From an uncultured Hyphomicrobium sp. (GTDB lineage Bacteria; Pseudomonadota; Alphaproteobacteria; Rhizobiales; Hyphomicrobiaceae): 37,231 nt of DNA. Location: positions 1-37,231 of the forward strand of contig NZ_CADEFI010000032.1 in assembly GCF_902826555.1 (NCBI RefSeq), written 5' to 3'. The notes under the pieces are model-generated. The model ran no database searches and was not told where the DNA came from. It saw only the letters and a list, made by a program, of their open reading frames with translations. This document shows, piece after piece, positions 6,877-15,425 of this stretch (the first letter of the stretch is position 1; each line of letters begins with the position of its first letter). Position numbers and translations under genes: made by a program.

Positions 6877-8436
6877 TCAGTTCAGAAGCGGAGACCAGGC
6901 CGGGTCGGAGCCGTAGGACGGCGTGCTCACGACTCGTTCGTTGTAGCCCGTGAGATCGACCGAGTAGATTCGCGGCCCACCTTCCTCGCCCTGGCTCTCG
7001 CGGAAGAACATGAGCACGCGCCCGTTGGGCGCCCAGGTGGGCCCTTCATTGTGGTACCCCTCGGTAAGAATACGCTCTCCCGACCCATCGGGGCGCACGA
7101 CGCCGATCAGGAATCGCCCGGCGAGTTGCTTGGTAAAGGCGATGTAGTCGCCGCGCGGCGACCAAACGGGCGTCGAGTAGCGGCCGTCGCCCAGGCTGAT
7201 CCGGCGCGCGCTCCCGCCGCTGGAGCCCATGACGTAGAGCTGCTGGGTACCCTCGCGATCGGACTCGAAAACGATCTCGCGCCCGTCGGGCGAAAAGCTC
7301 GGGCTGGTGTCGAGAGCGCCGGATTTCGTGAGCTGCCGCGACTGGCGCGTCCTCAGATCCATCACGAAGATATTGGAATCGGCACCGTCCTGCAGGCTCA
7401 TGATCACGCTCTGCCCGTCGGGCGAGAAGCGCGGCGCGAATGTCATGCCCGGAAACTCGCCGACCGCCTCCGTCTTCCCGTTCTGAAGGTTCATGAGGAA
7501 GACTTCAGGCTGGTCCTTCGTGTACGCCATGTAGGCGATTTCGCTCGCGACCGGATTGAATCTCGGCGTCAACACCAACTGCTGGCCCTGCGTGAGCAGG
7601 CGCACGTTCGCGCCGTCCTGATCCATGATCGCAAGCCGCTTCACGCGCTTCGCCTTGGGGCCCGTCTCGTCGACGAACACCACGCGCGTGTCGAAGTAGC
7701 CCTTCTCGCCCGTGAGCCGCTCGTAGACCTGATCGGCGACCAGATGTCCGACACGCCGCCAGTTCTGCGCCCCGGTGGTGAACCGCTGCCCCGCGAGCTG
7801 CTTGCCGCTGGTGACGTCCCAAAGCCGGAACTCGGATGTGAGCTTTCCATCGGCGCCGCGCACGACCCGCCCCACGGCGAGCGCCTCGGCACCGATTTGC
7901 CGCCAATCCGGAAAGCGCGGCAACGCGTTGACGTCCCTGATGTCTTCCAGATAGGAGGCCGGATCGAGCGGCTGGAACAGCCCTGAGCGCTCGAGATCCG
8001 CCATCAGCACCTGCGCAACGTCCTGGGCGAGCTTCGGATCATCGCCCGTAAATGGGGGAATGGCGATCGGGATCGGCGCCACGACACCCTGGCGCTGCGT
8101 GCCGCGGAGACCATCGGAGCTGAACCCATCCTGGCCGCCGCCCTGGTAGCCGGCACCGCCGGGAGCCCCGCCGCCCCCTCTGAGGTCGCCGCCTCCACCG
8201 CCGCTCGGAGCAGGCGGAGGCACGTCGTAGCCCTGTTGGCGCAACTGATCGCCGAAGCTCCCGCCTCCGCCGCCACCCGCGGGCGGGCGATAGGCATCAT
8301 CGACCTGAGCCAGTGCCGGCACCGTCACCATGGCGGCAGCAGCCATCACCAGCGCCGCGCCGAGCATCGAGAGGAAAGCCCGCGCCATGCGTTGCCGCGT
8401 GCGCCCGGAATGAGAAAGCATGCGAATACCGGTCAT
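6877..8436 (-). CDS. tolB: Tol-Pal system beta-propeller protein TolB, with Gly-rich N-terminal extension
   Basis: TolB is the periplasmic partner that binds Pal and TolA and controls their cycling. Several in-frame Met codons exist; ATG 8436 is preferred because GAGGA lies about 5 bases upstream and it gives a signal peptide ([13 protein letters not shown]... cleaved near PALAQ). The open frame extends to a GTG at 8481. The 519-residue product has an unusual 75-80 residue segment right after the signal peptide, rich in Gly and Pro (two runs of five or more Gly). The TolB N-terminal domain follows ([24 protein letters not shown]), then a six-bladed propeller with repeated FSPDG and WSPRG turns, ending YGSDPAWSP. 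In the family the mature N-terminus is the segment that contacts TolA, so the extension is notable. The gene starts about 31 bases after tolA. Confidence 0.95.
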   Translation of the reverse strand: MTGIRMLSHSGRTRQRMARAFLSMLGAALVMAAAAMVTVPALAQVDDAYRPPAGGGGGGSFGDQLRQQGYDVPPPAPSGGGGGDLRGGGGAPGGAGYQGGGQDGFSSDGLRGTQRQGVVAPIPIAIPPFTGDDPKLAQDVAQVLMADLERSGLFQPLDPASYLEDIRDVNALPRFPDWRQIGAEALAVGRVVRGADGKLTSEFRLWDVTSGKQLAGQRFTTGAQNWRRVGHLVADQVYERLTGEKGYFDTRVVFVDETGPKAKRVKRLAIMDQDGANVRLLTQGQQLVLTPRFNPVASEIAYMAYTKDQPEVFLMNLQNGKTEAVGEFPGMTFAPRFSPDGQSVIMSLQDGADSNIFVMDLRTRQSRQLTKSGALDTSPSFSPDGREIVFESDREGTQQLYVMGSSGGSARRISLGDGRYSTPVWSPRGDYIAFTKQLAGRFLIGVVRPDGSGERILTEGYHNEGPTWAPNGRVLMFFRESQGEEGGPRIYSVDLTGYNERVVSTPSYGSDPAWSPLLN

Positions 8437-8467
8437 TGTCCTCATCATCGATGCTGGCCCGAACGCT

Positions 8468-9535
8468 TTACAGCATTTCACGCGGATCGAAATCCCAGAT
8501 GATTGATTTCCAGGCCCAGTACTTGTCGGGCGGAAGCGAAAACGGCGAGCAGGCCTTGACGGCCCGCACCGCAGCTTCGGCGGCTATCTGATAGACGGGG
8601 CCGGATTGCGGCGCCTCGAGCGCCGGCTCGCCATCGAGCGTGCCATCCGCCATGAGCCGCCAGCGGAGCGTGACCACCATGGTCTCGATGCCGCCGCCGC
8701 CGCCCGGCAGCTTCCAGCACTGCCGCAACTGGGCGCTGATCTGGCTGCGCAACAGATCCTGCTCGCGCACCGAAAGCACGGGCGCATCGCCTTCGCGGGC
8801 CCCCGCCGTCGGGCCGGTGTAATCGGTCGGATTCTGCGGTTGGGTCGCCGAGTTCGGCGCCCCCTTGCGGGTCGGATCCTTGTCGAGAAGAGCGGCCAGG
8901 CGATCGGCCTCCTGCTGCTTCTTCTTTTTTTCCTCTTCCTTGCGCTTCTGCTCGGCGAGCTTCTTTTTACGCTCTTTCTCTTTTTGCTCGGCCTTGCGTT
9001 TTTCCTCGGCCTTCTTTTTCTCTTCCTCGTCCTTTTTCTTTTTTTCCTCTTGCGTCTTCTGCTGCGCTTCCGCCGCGCTCAGCTCCTCGGCTTTCTTCTC
9101 CTCTTCGATCTTCTTCAGCTCGTCAGGCGTCGGCCCAGGCGGCGGCTGCTCGACCGGCAGCGCGGCGAGCTTCTCGGCGATCGGGTCCTTCTTCGGCTCT
9201 TCCTTCGGCGGCTCGGGCGGAGGTGCTTCAACCTTCTTCTCTTCGACCGGCGGCGGAGCCGGCTCGACGGGCAGCTCCGGAGCCACGACAGGCTTCGGCT
9301 TCTCGGCCTCGAGTTTCGACACCTCGGGCTTCGGCTCGTCCTTGGCCTTCGCCTCGAGCTCGGTTGCCGTCTCGCTGCCCTTCTTGAGCGCAAGCAGGTC
9401 CGACGGCGTGATGAGCGCGACCGTGATCGGCTCCGGCTCCGGCGGCTTCAGCGGCGGCGTATTGAGCATGGCGAGGTACATCCACAGAAGGGCCCCGCCA
9501 TGCAAAAGGATGGAAACGGTCAGTCCGAACGGCAC
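8468..9535 (-). CDS. tolA: TolA inner-membrane spanning protein
   Basis: TolA links the TolQR motor in the inner membrane to TolB/Pal at the outer membrane. The start is GTG at 9535 with GTGAGGT about 6 bases upstream; a TGA lies in frame four codons further up. The 355-residue protein has one N-terminal membrane anchor ([18 protein letters not shown]). A long Pro/Lys/Glu stretch follows, and a highly charged helix built of Lys, Glu and Ala runs over about residues 145-215, typical of TolA domain II. The C-terminal TonB/TolA-like domain is about 100 residues ([42 protein letters not shown]). The order tolQ-tolR-tolA-tolB supports the call. The gap to tolR is about 230 bases, longer than usual, and I see no gene in it. 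Confidence 0.94.
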   Translation of the reverse strand: MPFGLTVSILLHGGALLWMYLAMLNTPPLKPPEPEPITVALITPSDLLALKKGSETATELEAKAKDEPKPEVSKLEAEKPKPVVAPELPVEPAPPPVEEKKVEAPPPEPPKEEPKKDPIAEKLAALPVEQPPPGPTPDELKKIEEEKKAEELSAAEAQQKTQEEKKKKDEEEKKKAEEKRKAEQKEKERKKKLAEQKRKEEEKKKKQQEADRLAALLDKDPTRKGAPNSATQPQNPTDYTGPTAGAREGDAPVLSVREQDLLRSQISAQLRQCWKLPGGGGGIETMVVTLRWRLMADGTLDGEPALEAPQSGPVYQIAAEAAVRAVKACSPFSLPPDKYWAWKSIIWDFDPREML

Positions 9536-9766
9536 GGCCAGACCTCACCGTCAAAGACTTCGTCATTGCGCAGCCGGGCCCGCGCAGGTGCGCCCGCCGC
9601 CAACGATGCCACGGGGCCGGCGCTCATCCGCGTCTCGCGCGCTCGCCTGTGCTGCACCATGCCTTCGTCCTCGCACTCGCCGTGAGCCGACACGGCGCCG
9701 GCGAGCCTCCTGACTGCATCCGCTTCGCACCCCCTGATGGGCCGAAGCACCGATCGCCGGCCTCGT

Positions 9767-10231
9767 CTATTGGGGGGCAGCCGCCCCTCCCTCGACCTCG
9801 GTCACCAGCGACACTTTCTTAAATCCGCCGGCACTGATGCGGCCCATGACCAGCATCACCTGCCCGTATGTGATCCCCTTGTCGCCACGCACAAAGATCT
9901 GCTCGTCGACGCCGTTCTTGGCAATGGCCTTGAGTTTCTCGGCGATCTCGTCGAGCCCGACCTTCGTCTCGCCGATGAAAACATCCCCGTTGGACGAAAC
10001 CGAGATGGTGAGCGGCTCATGATTGCTTTCGAGCTGTTTTCCCTGCGATTGCGGCAGCTCGATCGGCACGCCGACCGTCAACAGCGGGGCCGCCACCATG
10101 AAGATGATGAGCAGCACGAGCATCACGTCCACCATCGGCGTGACGTTGATCTCGCTCATGGGAGCGTGCCCGCGGCCGCGCCGGCTTCTGCGCCGGCCGC
10201 CGCCACCCCCGGCTTTGATGCTCATGCCCAT
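9767..10231 (-). CDS. tolR: TolR proton-motor subunit
   Basis: TolR, with TolQ, converts proton flow into movement of TolA. The product is 154 residues of the ExbD/TolR family. A Gly/Arg-rich cytoplasmic start (GGGGGRRRSRRGRG) is followed by SEINVTPMVDVMLVLLIIFMV, which contains the conserved membrane Asp of the proton path. A periplasmic domain follows (ELPQSQGKQ, LTISVSSNGDVFIGE, IFVRGDKGITYGQV). Start choice is between ATG 10231 and ATG 10225; neither has a strong ribosome site, and the upstream region is the arm of a long palindrome. A 27-residue frame ends with TAG immediately before ATG 10231, so translational coupling is possible. The 171-base separation from tolQ is unusual because these two are normally close together. 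Confidence 0.95.
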   Translation of the reverse strand: MGMSIKAGGGGGRRRSRRGRGHAPMSEINVTPMVDVMLVLLIIFMVAAPLLTVGVPIELPQSQGKQLESNHEPLTISVSSNGDVFIGETKVGLDEIAEKLKAIAKNGVDEQIFVRGDKGITYGQVMLVMGRISAGGFKKVSLVTEVEGGAAAPQ

Positions 10232-10310
10232 CTAGTGTCCCGGTTCCGAAGTTCGCTTGAGTTTGCGGCTAGGTCCCAGAGCGAACTTCGGAATCACAAG
10301 AGACACTAGA
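10231..10310. repeat. Long imperfect palindrome next to tolR start
   Basis: TCTAGTGTC (10231-10239) pairs perfectly with GACACTAGA (10302-10310), and TTCCGAAGTTCGCT (10244-10257) pairs perfectly with 10280-10293. The arms are separated by short asymmetric spacers and a 22-base loop. The whole unit is 80 bases with 23 paired positions. It has the look of a dispersed palindromic repeat of the REP/RIME kind, though only one good copy is present in this window. A degenerate relative may be the next palindrome. Confidence 0.75.
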
Positions 10311-10315
10311 ATCAT
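10232..10315 (-). CDS. Possible 27-residue leader peptide abutting tolR
   Basis: An ATG at 10315 opens a 28-codon frame (product starts MILVSLVIPKFALG and ends TSEPGH) whose TAG is directly followed by the tolR ATG. The frame lies almost wholly inside the palindrome, so its coding look may be accidental. There is no clear ribosome site upstream. It could couple tolR translation to ribosomes arriving here, or be meaningless. Confidence 0.2.
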   Translation of the reverse strand: MILVSLVIPKFALGPSRKLKRTSEPGH

Positions 10316-10322
10316 GGACTTG

Positions 10323-10398
10323 CTCGTGTGATCGAGATCGAGAATTTCGCTCGGGACGAGACCGCTTGTTATGGCGAATTTCTCGATCATCATACGAG
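10323..10398. repeat. Second imperfect palindrome, next to tolQ stop
   Basis: GATCGAGAATTTCGC (10336-10350) pairs with 10374-10388 with one mismatch. CTCGTGTGAT (10323-10332) pairs with ATCATACGAG (10389-10398) with one mismatch, across a 3-base bulge. The unit is 76 bases and ends 4 bases from the tolQ stop codon. Its size and the CTxGTGT and TTCGCT blocks resemble the neighbouring palindrome, so I infer an older copy of the same element. It may also act as an attenuating hairpin between tolQ and tolR. Confidence 0.65.
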
Positions 10399-10402
10399 GC
10401 CG

Positions 10403-11116
10403 TCAGCTCCGGACGTCGATCTGGCGCGAAACGATGGCGGCGAACTCGTCTGCAAAAGCTTCGAGCCGCTGATTGATCTGGGCCGAGTCGGCGGAGAACT
10501 TGTTGTAGAAGACCACCGCCGGGATGGCGGCCATCAGGCCGAGCGCCGTCGCGAACAAGGCTTCCGCGATGCCGGGCGCGACCACGGCCAGGTTGGTGTT
10601 CTTCGAGACCGCGATAGCCTGGAAGCTCGTCATGATGCCCCAAACCGTGCCGAACAGTCCGACGAACGGTGCCGTCGAGCCCACCGTGGCGAGAAACAGG
10701 AGTCGCCTATCGAGCCGCTCCATCTCGCGGCTGATGGTGACGTCCATCACCTTTTCGACGCGAAGCTGGATGCCGCCGAGCGCGCGGATGTTGCCCTCGA
10801 CGGAGCGCTTCCACTCGCGCATGGCCGCCACGAACAGCGCCGCCATGGTGATCGTGTGACCGCGCGACAGGCCGTTGTAGAGCTCGTCGAGCGATTGGCC
10901 TGACCAGAACGTCTGCTCGAAGCGGTCCGCCTCGATGCGCGCGCGGCGGAACGCGATCAGCTTCTCGATGATGATCGCCCACGACCAGATCGAGGCGAGG
11001 CCGAGGCCGGCCATCACGAACTGGACGGTTGGCGAGGCCTGCAGAAAGAGTTCGATGAAGGAGACGCCATGCGCCTGGGGCGCAAGGGCCTGTTGGGTCA
11101 CATCAGCCGGATTCAT
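10403..11116 (-). CDS. tolQ: TolQ proton-motor subunit
   Basis: TolQ is the polytopic inner-membrane subunit of the Tol motor and is related to ExbB and MotA. The product is 237 residues, normal for the family. It has an N-terminal membrane helix (FVMAGLGLASIWSWAIII), a large cytoplasmic loop (EQTFWSGQSLDELYNGL, ALGGIQLRVEKVMDVTISREMERLDRRL), and two further helices with the family signatures LFLATVGSTAPFVGLFGTVWGIM and GIAEALFATALGLMAAIPAVVFYN. The start is ATG 11116, with a weak GAGAGACGG upstream. It is the first gene of the tol genes here. The 247 bases upstream, between it and the YnfA-like gene, hold no gene and presumably the tol promoter. Confidence 0.96.
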   Translation of the reverse strand: MNPADVTQQALAPQAHGVSFIELFLQASPTVQFVMAGLGLASIWSWAIIIEKLIAFRRARIEADRFEQTFWSGQSLDELYNGLSRGHTITMAALFVAAMREWKRSVEGNIRALGGIQLRVEKVMDVTISREMERLDRRLLFLATVGSTAPFVGLFGTVWGIMTSFQAIAVSKNTNLAVVAPGIAEALFATALGLMAAIPAVVFYNKFSADSAQINQRLEAFADEFAAIVSRQIDVRS

Positions 11117-11363
11117 GAGCTACAACCGTCTCTCGAGGCTTGGACCATGATCGCGTCGGAGCCAAATCCTCCGAAGCGTGACTCATCGGTCTCGATAAAG
11201 AATGGGCGGCCGAGTGCCCGAATTGATGTGTTTGCCGAATCGGCAACCGCGCCCCCCTGGCGGACTGCAACGTGCACTGGCGCGCACGGACCATCAAGGT
11301 CCTTGTTGCCGCGCAATATGACCAAACAAGGGCTGACAACGCTGGCCGAAAGGCCGTTGGTCC

Positions 11364-11690
11364 TCAAACGGATCGGGGTCCGTAGAGAATGAGCAGCGCG
11401 CCGAGCACGCACACCGCCCCGCCCGCCACGTCCCAGCGGTCGGGCCGCGTCCCCTCGAACGCCCAGAGCCAGGCGAGCGACGCCACGATGTAGATGCCGC
11501 CGTAGGCCGCATACGCCCGCCCCGCGAACTCGCTGTCGATCCGCGTCAGCAGCCAGGCGAACGCCACCAGCGCCGCCACCCCCGGGATCAGCCACAGCGC
11601 CGAGGCGCCCTGCCGGGCCCAGGCCCAGAAGGCGAAGCAGCCCGCGATCTCGCAAAGCGCCGTCAGCGTGAAAATGCCGATCGTCGTCAT
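11364..11690 (-). CDS. YnfA/UPF0060 family small membrane protein
   Basis: The 108-residue protein has four predicted membrane helices ([70 protein letters not shown]). The patterns [24 protein letters not shown] and [12 protein letters not shown] are characteristic of the YnfA family, which resembles small multidrug resistance transporters; the substrate is not established. The ATG overlaps the stop of the carbonic anhydrase gene as ATGA, so the two are translationally coupled. The start is therefore secure. A contribution to export of toxic cations has been proposed for relatives but cannot be read from the sequence. Confidence 0.9.
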   Translation of the reverse strand: MTTIGIFTLTALCEIAGCFAFWAWARQGASALWLIPGVAALVAFAWLLTRIDSEFAGRAYAAYGGIYIVASLAWLWAFEGTRPDRWDVAGGAVCVLGALLILYGPRSV

Positions 11691-12349
11691 GAACCCGCCG
11701 TTTCGAGCAATCCGCGCCACGCGCCCGTCTTTGGGTCGTAGGCCTGGATCTCGCCCGCCTCCATGTCGTAGAGCCAGCCGTGGATGCCGACACGTCCTTC
11801 GGCAACACCCCTGGCCACGATCTCGTACGTCATGAGGTTGTCGAGCTGGAACTGGATATGCGCGCGGATCGTCGCCAGGCTGCGCTCCTCCTCCGGCACA
11901 CGCGCCGCCGCCACCAGCTCGTGCGCCCGGCGCGTGTACTCGACCCAGCGCCCGAGGTGGGCTTCCTCGTCGGGCGGGATCGGTTCGGCCAGCGCCTGGA
12001 TGCCGCCGCAGCCCGTATGTCCGCACACCACGATGTCGTCGATGCCGAGGTGCGCGAGCCCGTACTCGATCGCCGCCCCCACCGCCTCGTCCGCGGCCCA
12101 GGCCGGCGGCACGCAGTTGGCGATGTTGCGCACTTCGAACAACTCGCCGGGATCGGCCTGTGTGATCTGCGACGGCACCACGCGGCTATCGCAGCAGCCG
12201 ATCCACAGCAGCCGCGGCTTCTGCTTCTTGGTGGCGAGGCTCTTGTAGAAAGCCTTGTCGCGTTCGAACTCGAGGCGGAAGCGCTCGTGCCCCTGCATCG
12301 CGTCCTTGATGTCGAGATCGATCCCGCTTCCGTCTTTCGCGGTCGTCAT
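11687..12349 (-). CDS. Beta-class carbonic anhydrase
   Basis: This enzyme interconverts CO2 and bicarbonate with zinc, supplying bicarbonate for carboxylases. The preferred start is ATG 12349 with a G-run (GGGGGGCG) upstream, giving 220 residues; the frame is open to 12382. Zinc ligands are the Cys of GCCDSRV (C53), and His and Cys of GHTGCGG (H111, C114); the Asp-Arg dyad of CDSR is present. Other family patterns are FEVRNIAN and [10 protein letters not shown]. It is cotranscribed with the downstream YnfA-like gene by a 4-base overlap. Placement between ybgC and tolQ interrupts the usual ybgC-tolQ pairing. It could be called can or cynT, but I cannot separate these by eye. Confidence 0.94.
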   Translation of the reverse strand: MTTAKDGSGIDLDIKDAMQGHERFRLEFERDKAFYKSLATKKQKPRLLWIGCCDSRVVPSQITQADPGELFEVRNIANCVPPAWAADEAVGAAIEYGLAHLGIDDIVVCGHTGCGGIQALAEPIPPDEEAHLGRWVEYTRRAHELVAAARVPEEERSLATIRAHIQFQLDNLMTYEIVARGVAEGRVGIHGWLYDMEAGEIQAYDPKTGAWRGLLETAGS

Positions 12350-12466
12350 GGCGCCCCCCGGCAAAATTGAGCCCGGCATCATCCCCGGATGCCCGCACCT
12401 TGTCTATGCGCCTCAGATGACAGGCCCGTTGCCAAAAGTCGCGCGCGAGCGGGGCTTTTCCGCAGC

Positions 12467-12958
12467 TCAACCGGCCGCTTTGCCCATGTCCGCGCCCTCG
12501 AAGGCGCTCCTGACCGCCGTTGAAAGCCGCAGCGGCTTGCCGGAAACCGCCACCAGAACCACGGTCACCTCGGCTTCGAACACGCGCTTCTCGCCGTTGA
12601 GAACCGCCTGCAGCAGCGTCACGCTGGCCCCGCCGAGCTCCTTGACGCGCGTCTCGACGATCAGCACGTCGTCCATGCGCGCAGGACGCAGAAAATCGCA
12701 GTTCATGCGCCGCACGACGAAGGCCGCGGGCTCATGGCTTGCCGAGCCGTCGATGAGCCGGCGCGAGTCGGTTCCGAGCAGCCGCAGGAAATCCGTGCGC
12801 CCGCGCTCGCACCATCGGATGTACGACGCGTGGTAGGCGATGCCGCCGGCGTCCGTGTCCTCGAAATAGACGCGCACCGGCAGAATGTGCCGGCGCCCGC
12901 TCTCGTCGTCGATGATGCGGCCGGCGAGATCCGGCCAGGCGTCTTGTGTCTGGCTCAT
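12467..12958 (-). CDS. ybgC: YbgC-type acyl-CoA thioesterase
   Basis: YbgC is a hotdog-fold thioesterase conserved at the head of tol-pal clusters; it hydrolyses acyl-CoA and has been linked to phospholipid metabolism. The product is 163 residues. The catalytic motif is VYFEDTDAGGIAYHASYIRWCERGRT in substance: FEDTDAGG with the active Asp, followed by YHASY and the RxxDFLR pattern. A C-terminal strand region follows (LQAVLNGEKRVFEAEVTVVLVA). The start is ATG 12958. It lies 58 bases after the metallophosphoesterase gene and upstream of the carbonic anhydrase. A link to Tol function comes from conserved gene order rather than mechanism. Confidence 0.93.
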   Translation of the reverse strand: MSQTQDAWPDLAGRIIDDESGRRHILPVRVYFEDTDAGGIAYHASYIRWCERGRTDFLRLLGTDSRRLIDGSASHEPAAFVVRRMNCDFLRPARMDDVLIVETRVKELGGASVTLLQAVLNGEKRVFEAEVTVVLVAVSGKPLRLSTAVRSAFEGADMGKAAG

Positions 12959-13015
12959 GACGGTGAATGGCTTCCGATCTGGATGATGCTCTCGTGTCCG
13001 CCGCGCACCGTAACG

Positions 13016-13939
13016 TCAAGCGACATTGTGCCCGGACTCGACGGTAACCAGCAGGATTTCCGGCGGCGCCCCGAACCGGATCGGCAACGTCGAGCAGCCG
13101 AGCCCCGCCGACACGATGAGGTTGCGGCCGTCCTCGACGATATGCCCATAGCGATAGCGCTGGCCGTACTTGGACGGAATGAGCGGCGCATAGCCGGCAA
13201 TGGTCACCTGCCCGCCGTGCGTGTGGCCCGCGAGCGTGAGCGCCACCCGCCGCGGCACCTCCGGAAAGATGTCCGGCTCGTGAACCATCAGGATCACCGG
13301 AGCATCGTCCGTGACCTTCTCGAGCGTGGCCGGGAGATCGTCCACGCCGTCGAAATCCTCGTTGCGCGTCTTCGCCTCCCAGAACGCCCACTGATCGCCG
13401 AGACCTGCGAGCCAGAACGGCACTCCGTCCTTCTCCAGGCGCACCGCGTCGTTCTCGTAGACGGAGATGCCCGCCGCCTCGAGCGCAATTCGGGATTTGA
13501 TCGGACCGCTGCGCCGCTCCTGCGCCGCCATGTCGTCCCACCAATCATGATTGCCGAGCACCGCATGAACGCCGAGCGGCGCCTCGAGCCCGGCCAGCAC
13601 GGCGGCCCAGTCCTCGTGCTTGACCTCCCGGCTCCACCCGCCCATGCGCCCGCCGCGCACGTAGTCGCCGAGCAGCAGCACCGCGTCCGGCGCCAGCGCG
13701 TTGGTGCGCGCCACGATGCGCCGCAACCGTTCGACGCTGAGCCACGGATCGCACACATGCAGATCCGTGAGCACGGCGAGGCGCAGCGAGAGCCCGCCCG
13801 GCCAGTCCGGCGGAGAGACCGAATAACGCGTTACGCCCACGCGCAATGGCTCCGCAAACACGTAGCCGCCGAGGCTCAGGGAGCCGACGCCCGCCAGCGC
13901 GAGCACCTTCAAAATCTGTCTGCGTGAAAGCACGACCAC
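13016..13939 (-). CDS. Metallophosphoesterase with twin-arginine signal
   Basis: The 307-residue protein belongs to the calcineurin-like phosphoesterase superfamily, close to the YkuE/YaeI type. The N-terminus SRRQILKVLALAGVG fits a Tat signal, so it is probably exported folded with its metals bound. Metal-binding motifs are in order: LTDLH (DxH), LLGDYVRGG (GD), LGNHDWW (GNHD), MVHEPD and LAGHTHGGQ. The start is GTG at 13939 or, with better spacing to GGAAG, GTG at 13933; no ATG is available nearby. It lies between ruvB and ybgC on the same strand. The substrate cannot be predicted; relatives include enzymes acting on phospholipid or nucleotide pyrophosphates. Confidence 0.9.
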   Translation of the reverse strand: MVVLSRRQILKVLALAGVGSLSLGGYVFAEPLRVGVTRYSVSPPDWPGGLSLRLAVLTDLHVCDPWLSVERLRRIVARTNALAPDAVLLLGDYVRGGRMGGWSREVKHEDWAAVLAGLEAPLGVHAVLGNHDWWDDMAAQERRSGPIKSRIALEAAGISVYENDAVRLEKDGVPFWLAGLGDQWAFWEAKTRNEDFDGVDDLPATLEKVTDDAPVILMVHEPDIFPEVPRRVALTLAGHTHGGQVTIAGYAPLIPSKYGQRYRYGHIVEDGRNLIVSAGLGCSTLPIRFGAPPEILLVTVESGHNVA

Positions 13940-14088
13940 TTCCGTGACAAAACCGTTGAGCAGATGAGCATTGAAAAATGACCATACGGGCGCGGCGCGT
14001 ACGATTTCGGCGACGACAATCCGCCCACCACCGATCCGACGGGAAGCCTAAGTTCCCTTTTTGATTAAAACATAAGACAATTCACCAC

Positions 14089-14117
14089 GCCGCGGGCCCG
14101 ATGGCCTTCGCCGCGGC
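14089..14117 (-). terminator. Hairpin at the end of ruvB
   Basis: GCCGCGG (14089-14095) and CCGCGGC (14111-14117) form a 7-bp all-GC stem that overlaps the last base of ruvB. The minus-strand sequence after it is AT-rich with TTTT some 20 bases further. A weak terminator candidate. Confidence 0.3.
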
Positions 14118-15154
14118 TACTCCTCGTCCGTCTCCAGAGGCAGCTCCGGGCTCGCCGCGCGCGCCGGCCCCGAAAGCCCGAGGTGACGGAAGGCCTTGAG
14201 GGTCAAAACGCGGCCCCGCGGCGTCCGCCCGATAAACCCCTGCTGCAGCAAATAAGGCTCGACGATCTCCTCCAGCGCATCGCGCGGCTCGGAAAGCGCC
14301 GCTGCCAGGGTCTCGATGCCCACCGGGCCGCCCTCGTAAGTGCCGGCGATGCAGGTCAGATAGCGATGATCGAGCGCATCGAGCCCGGCTTCGTCCACCT
14401 CAAGCGCGCGCAGCGCCACATCCGCCACGCGCGCGTCGATGATCTCCGCACCCGACACGGCGGCGAAGTCGCGCACGCGGCGGAGCAGTCGTCCCGCGAT
14501 GCGCGGCGTGCCCCGCGCGCGCCGCGCGATCTCCTTCGCCCCGTCCGGCGCGATCGGCGCGCCGAGCACGCGGGCCCCGCGCGTCACCACGCTCTCCAGC
14601 TCCTCGACCGTATAGAAATTGAGCCGAACGGGAATGCCGAAGCGGTCGCGCAACGGCGTCGTCAGTAGGCCGAGCCGCGTCGTCGCGCCGACGAGCGTGA
14701 ACTTCGCGAGATCGATCCTCACCGAGCGCGCCGCCGGCCCCTCGCCGATGATGAGGTCGAGCTGAAAGTCCTCGAGCGCTGGATAGAGGATCTCCTCCAC
14801 CGCCGGATTGAGGCGATGGATCTCGTCGATGAACAGCACGTCGCGCTCTTCGAGGTTGGTGAGCAGCGCCGCGAGATCGCCCGCCTTCGAGATCACCGGC
14901 CCGGACGTCGCCCGGAATCCGACGCCGAGCTCCTTGGCCACGATCTGCGCCAGCGTCGTCTTGCCCAGACCCGGCGGGCCGGCGAACAGCACGTGATCGA
15001 GCGCATCCCCGCGCGTCTTCGCCGCCTCGATGAAGACGCGAAGATTGGCGCGTGCCTGCTCCTGGCCCACGAATTCGGAGAGCGAGCGCGGCCGGATCGA
15101 TGCCTCGTAGGCATCCGCCTCACGCTTCGCCCCGCTGATGAGGCGGTCGGTCAT
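14117..15154 (-). CDS. ruvB: Holliday junction branch-migration ATPase RuvB
   Basis: RuvB hexamers pump DNA through RuvA-bound Holliday junctions. The ATG at 15154 follows AGGAA and gives 345 residues, the usual length; the open frame reaches 15283 but the extra part resembles no RuvB. Motifs: [14 protein letters not shown], Walker A GPPGLGKT at residues 59-66, Walker B FIDEIHRL, sensor GATTR, arginine finger region PLRDRFG, and the C-terminal winged helix ([12 protein letters not shown]). It is not adjacent to ruvA here: 3.2 kb containing four other genes lies between. Transcription therefore probably starts from its own upstream region (15155-15340). Confidence 0.97.
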   Translation of the reverse strand: MTDRLISGAKREADAYEASIRPRSLSEFVGQEQARANLRVFIEAAKTRGDALDHVLFAGPPGLGKTTLAQIVAKELGVGFRATSGPVISKAGDLAALLTNLEERDVLFIDEIHRLNPAVEEILYPALEDFQLDLIIGEGPAARSVRIDLAKFTLVGATTRLGLLTTPLRDRFGIPVRLNFYTVEELESVVTRGARVLGAPIAPDGAKEIARRARGTPRIAGRLLRRVRDFAAVSGAEIIDARVADVALRALEVDEAGLDALDHRYLTCIAGTYEGGPVGIETLAAALSEPRDALEEIVEPYLLQQGFIGRTPRGRVLTLKAFRHLGLSGPARAASPELPLETDEE

Positions 15155-15341
15155 GTTTTGTTCCTGACCGTGTTCGCCGCCGTCGTCAAGCGCAGGACCG
15201 CAACACGCAACGGGCGCCGCAGCCCGCCGCGGCGTAAGGGCCCGCCCGGGCGATGAATCACCGAGGGGCTCACCGGCGTCCAAACACGAAAAAATCTGTT
15301 ACGCTTCTCACTCCGAGGAACCATTCGAGCTTCGCTGACAA

Positions 15342-15392
15342 ATGGCCAGCTCTCTCAAAGACCGCGCAGGTCAGCTGATCGCAGGCCTATAG
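15342..15392 (+). CDS. Possible 16-residue leader peptide
   Basis: ATG 15342 opens a frame encoding MASSLKDRAGQLIAGL and stopping at TAG 15390-15392, immediately before a strong hairpin. There is only a distant GAGGA 20 bases upstream, so translation is uncertain. The arrangement of short frame, hairpin and gene resembles an attenuator, but no run of one regulatory amino acid is present. Confidence 0.25.
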   Translation: MASSLKDRAGQLIAGL

Positions 15393-15425
15393 CCCTGGCT
15401 CGGCGGTCCACTGGCCGAGCCAGGG
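15393..15425 (+). promoter_or_regulatory. Perfect 12-bp hairpin in the leader of the Rnk-like gene
   Basis: CCCTGGCTCGGC (15393-15404) and GCCGAGCCAGGG (15414-15425) pair without mismatch around a 9-base loop. TTTT follows ten bases later (15435-15438), about 60 bases before the gene start. It could be an intrinsic terminator used as attenuator or an mRNA stability element. Confidence 0.5.

Noticed and set aside
8606-9685. Plus-strand Leu/Arg-rich frame opposite tolA that looks like membrane helices
   Set aside because: The Leu and Phe runs are the complement of the Lys/Glu codons of TolA domain II, not real membrane segments.
9520-9750. Possible small gene between tolA and tolR
   Set aside because: It overlaps the tolA start, has no ribosome site and no recognisable sequence pattern.
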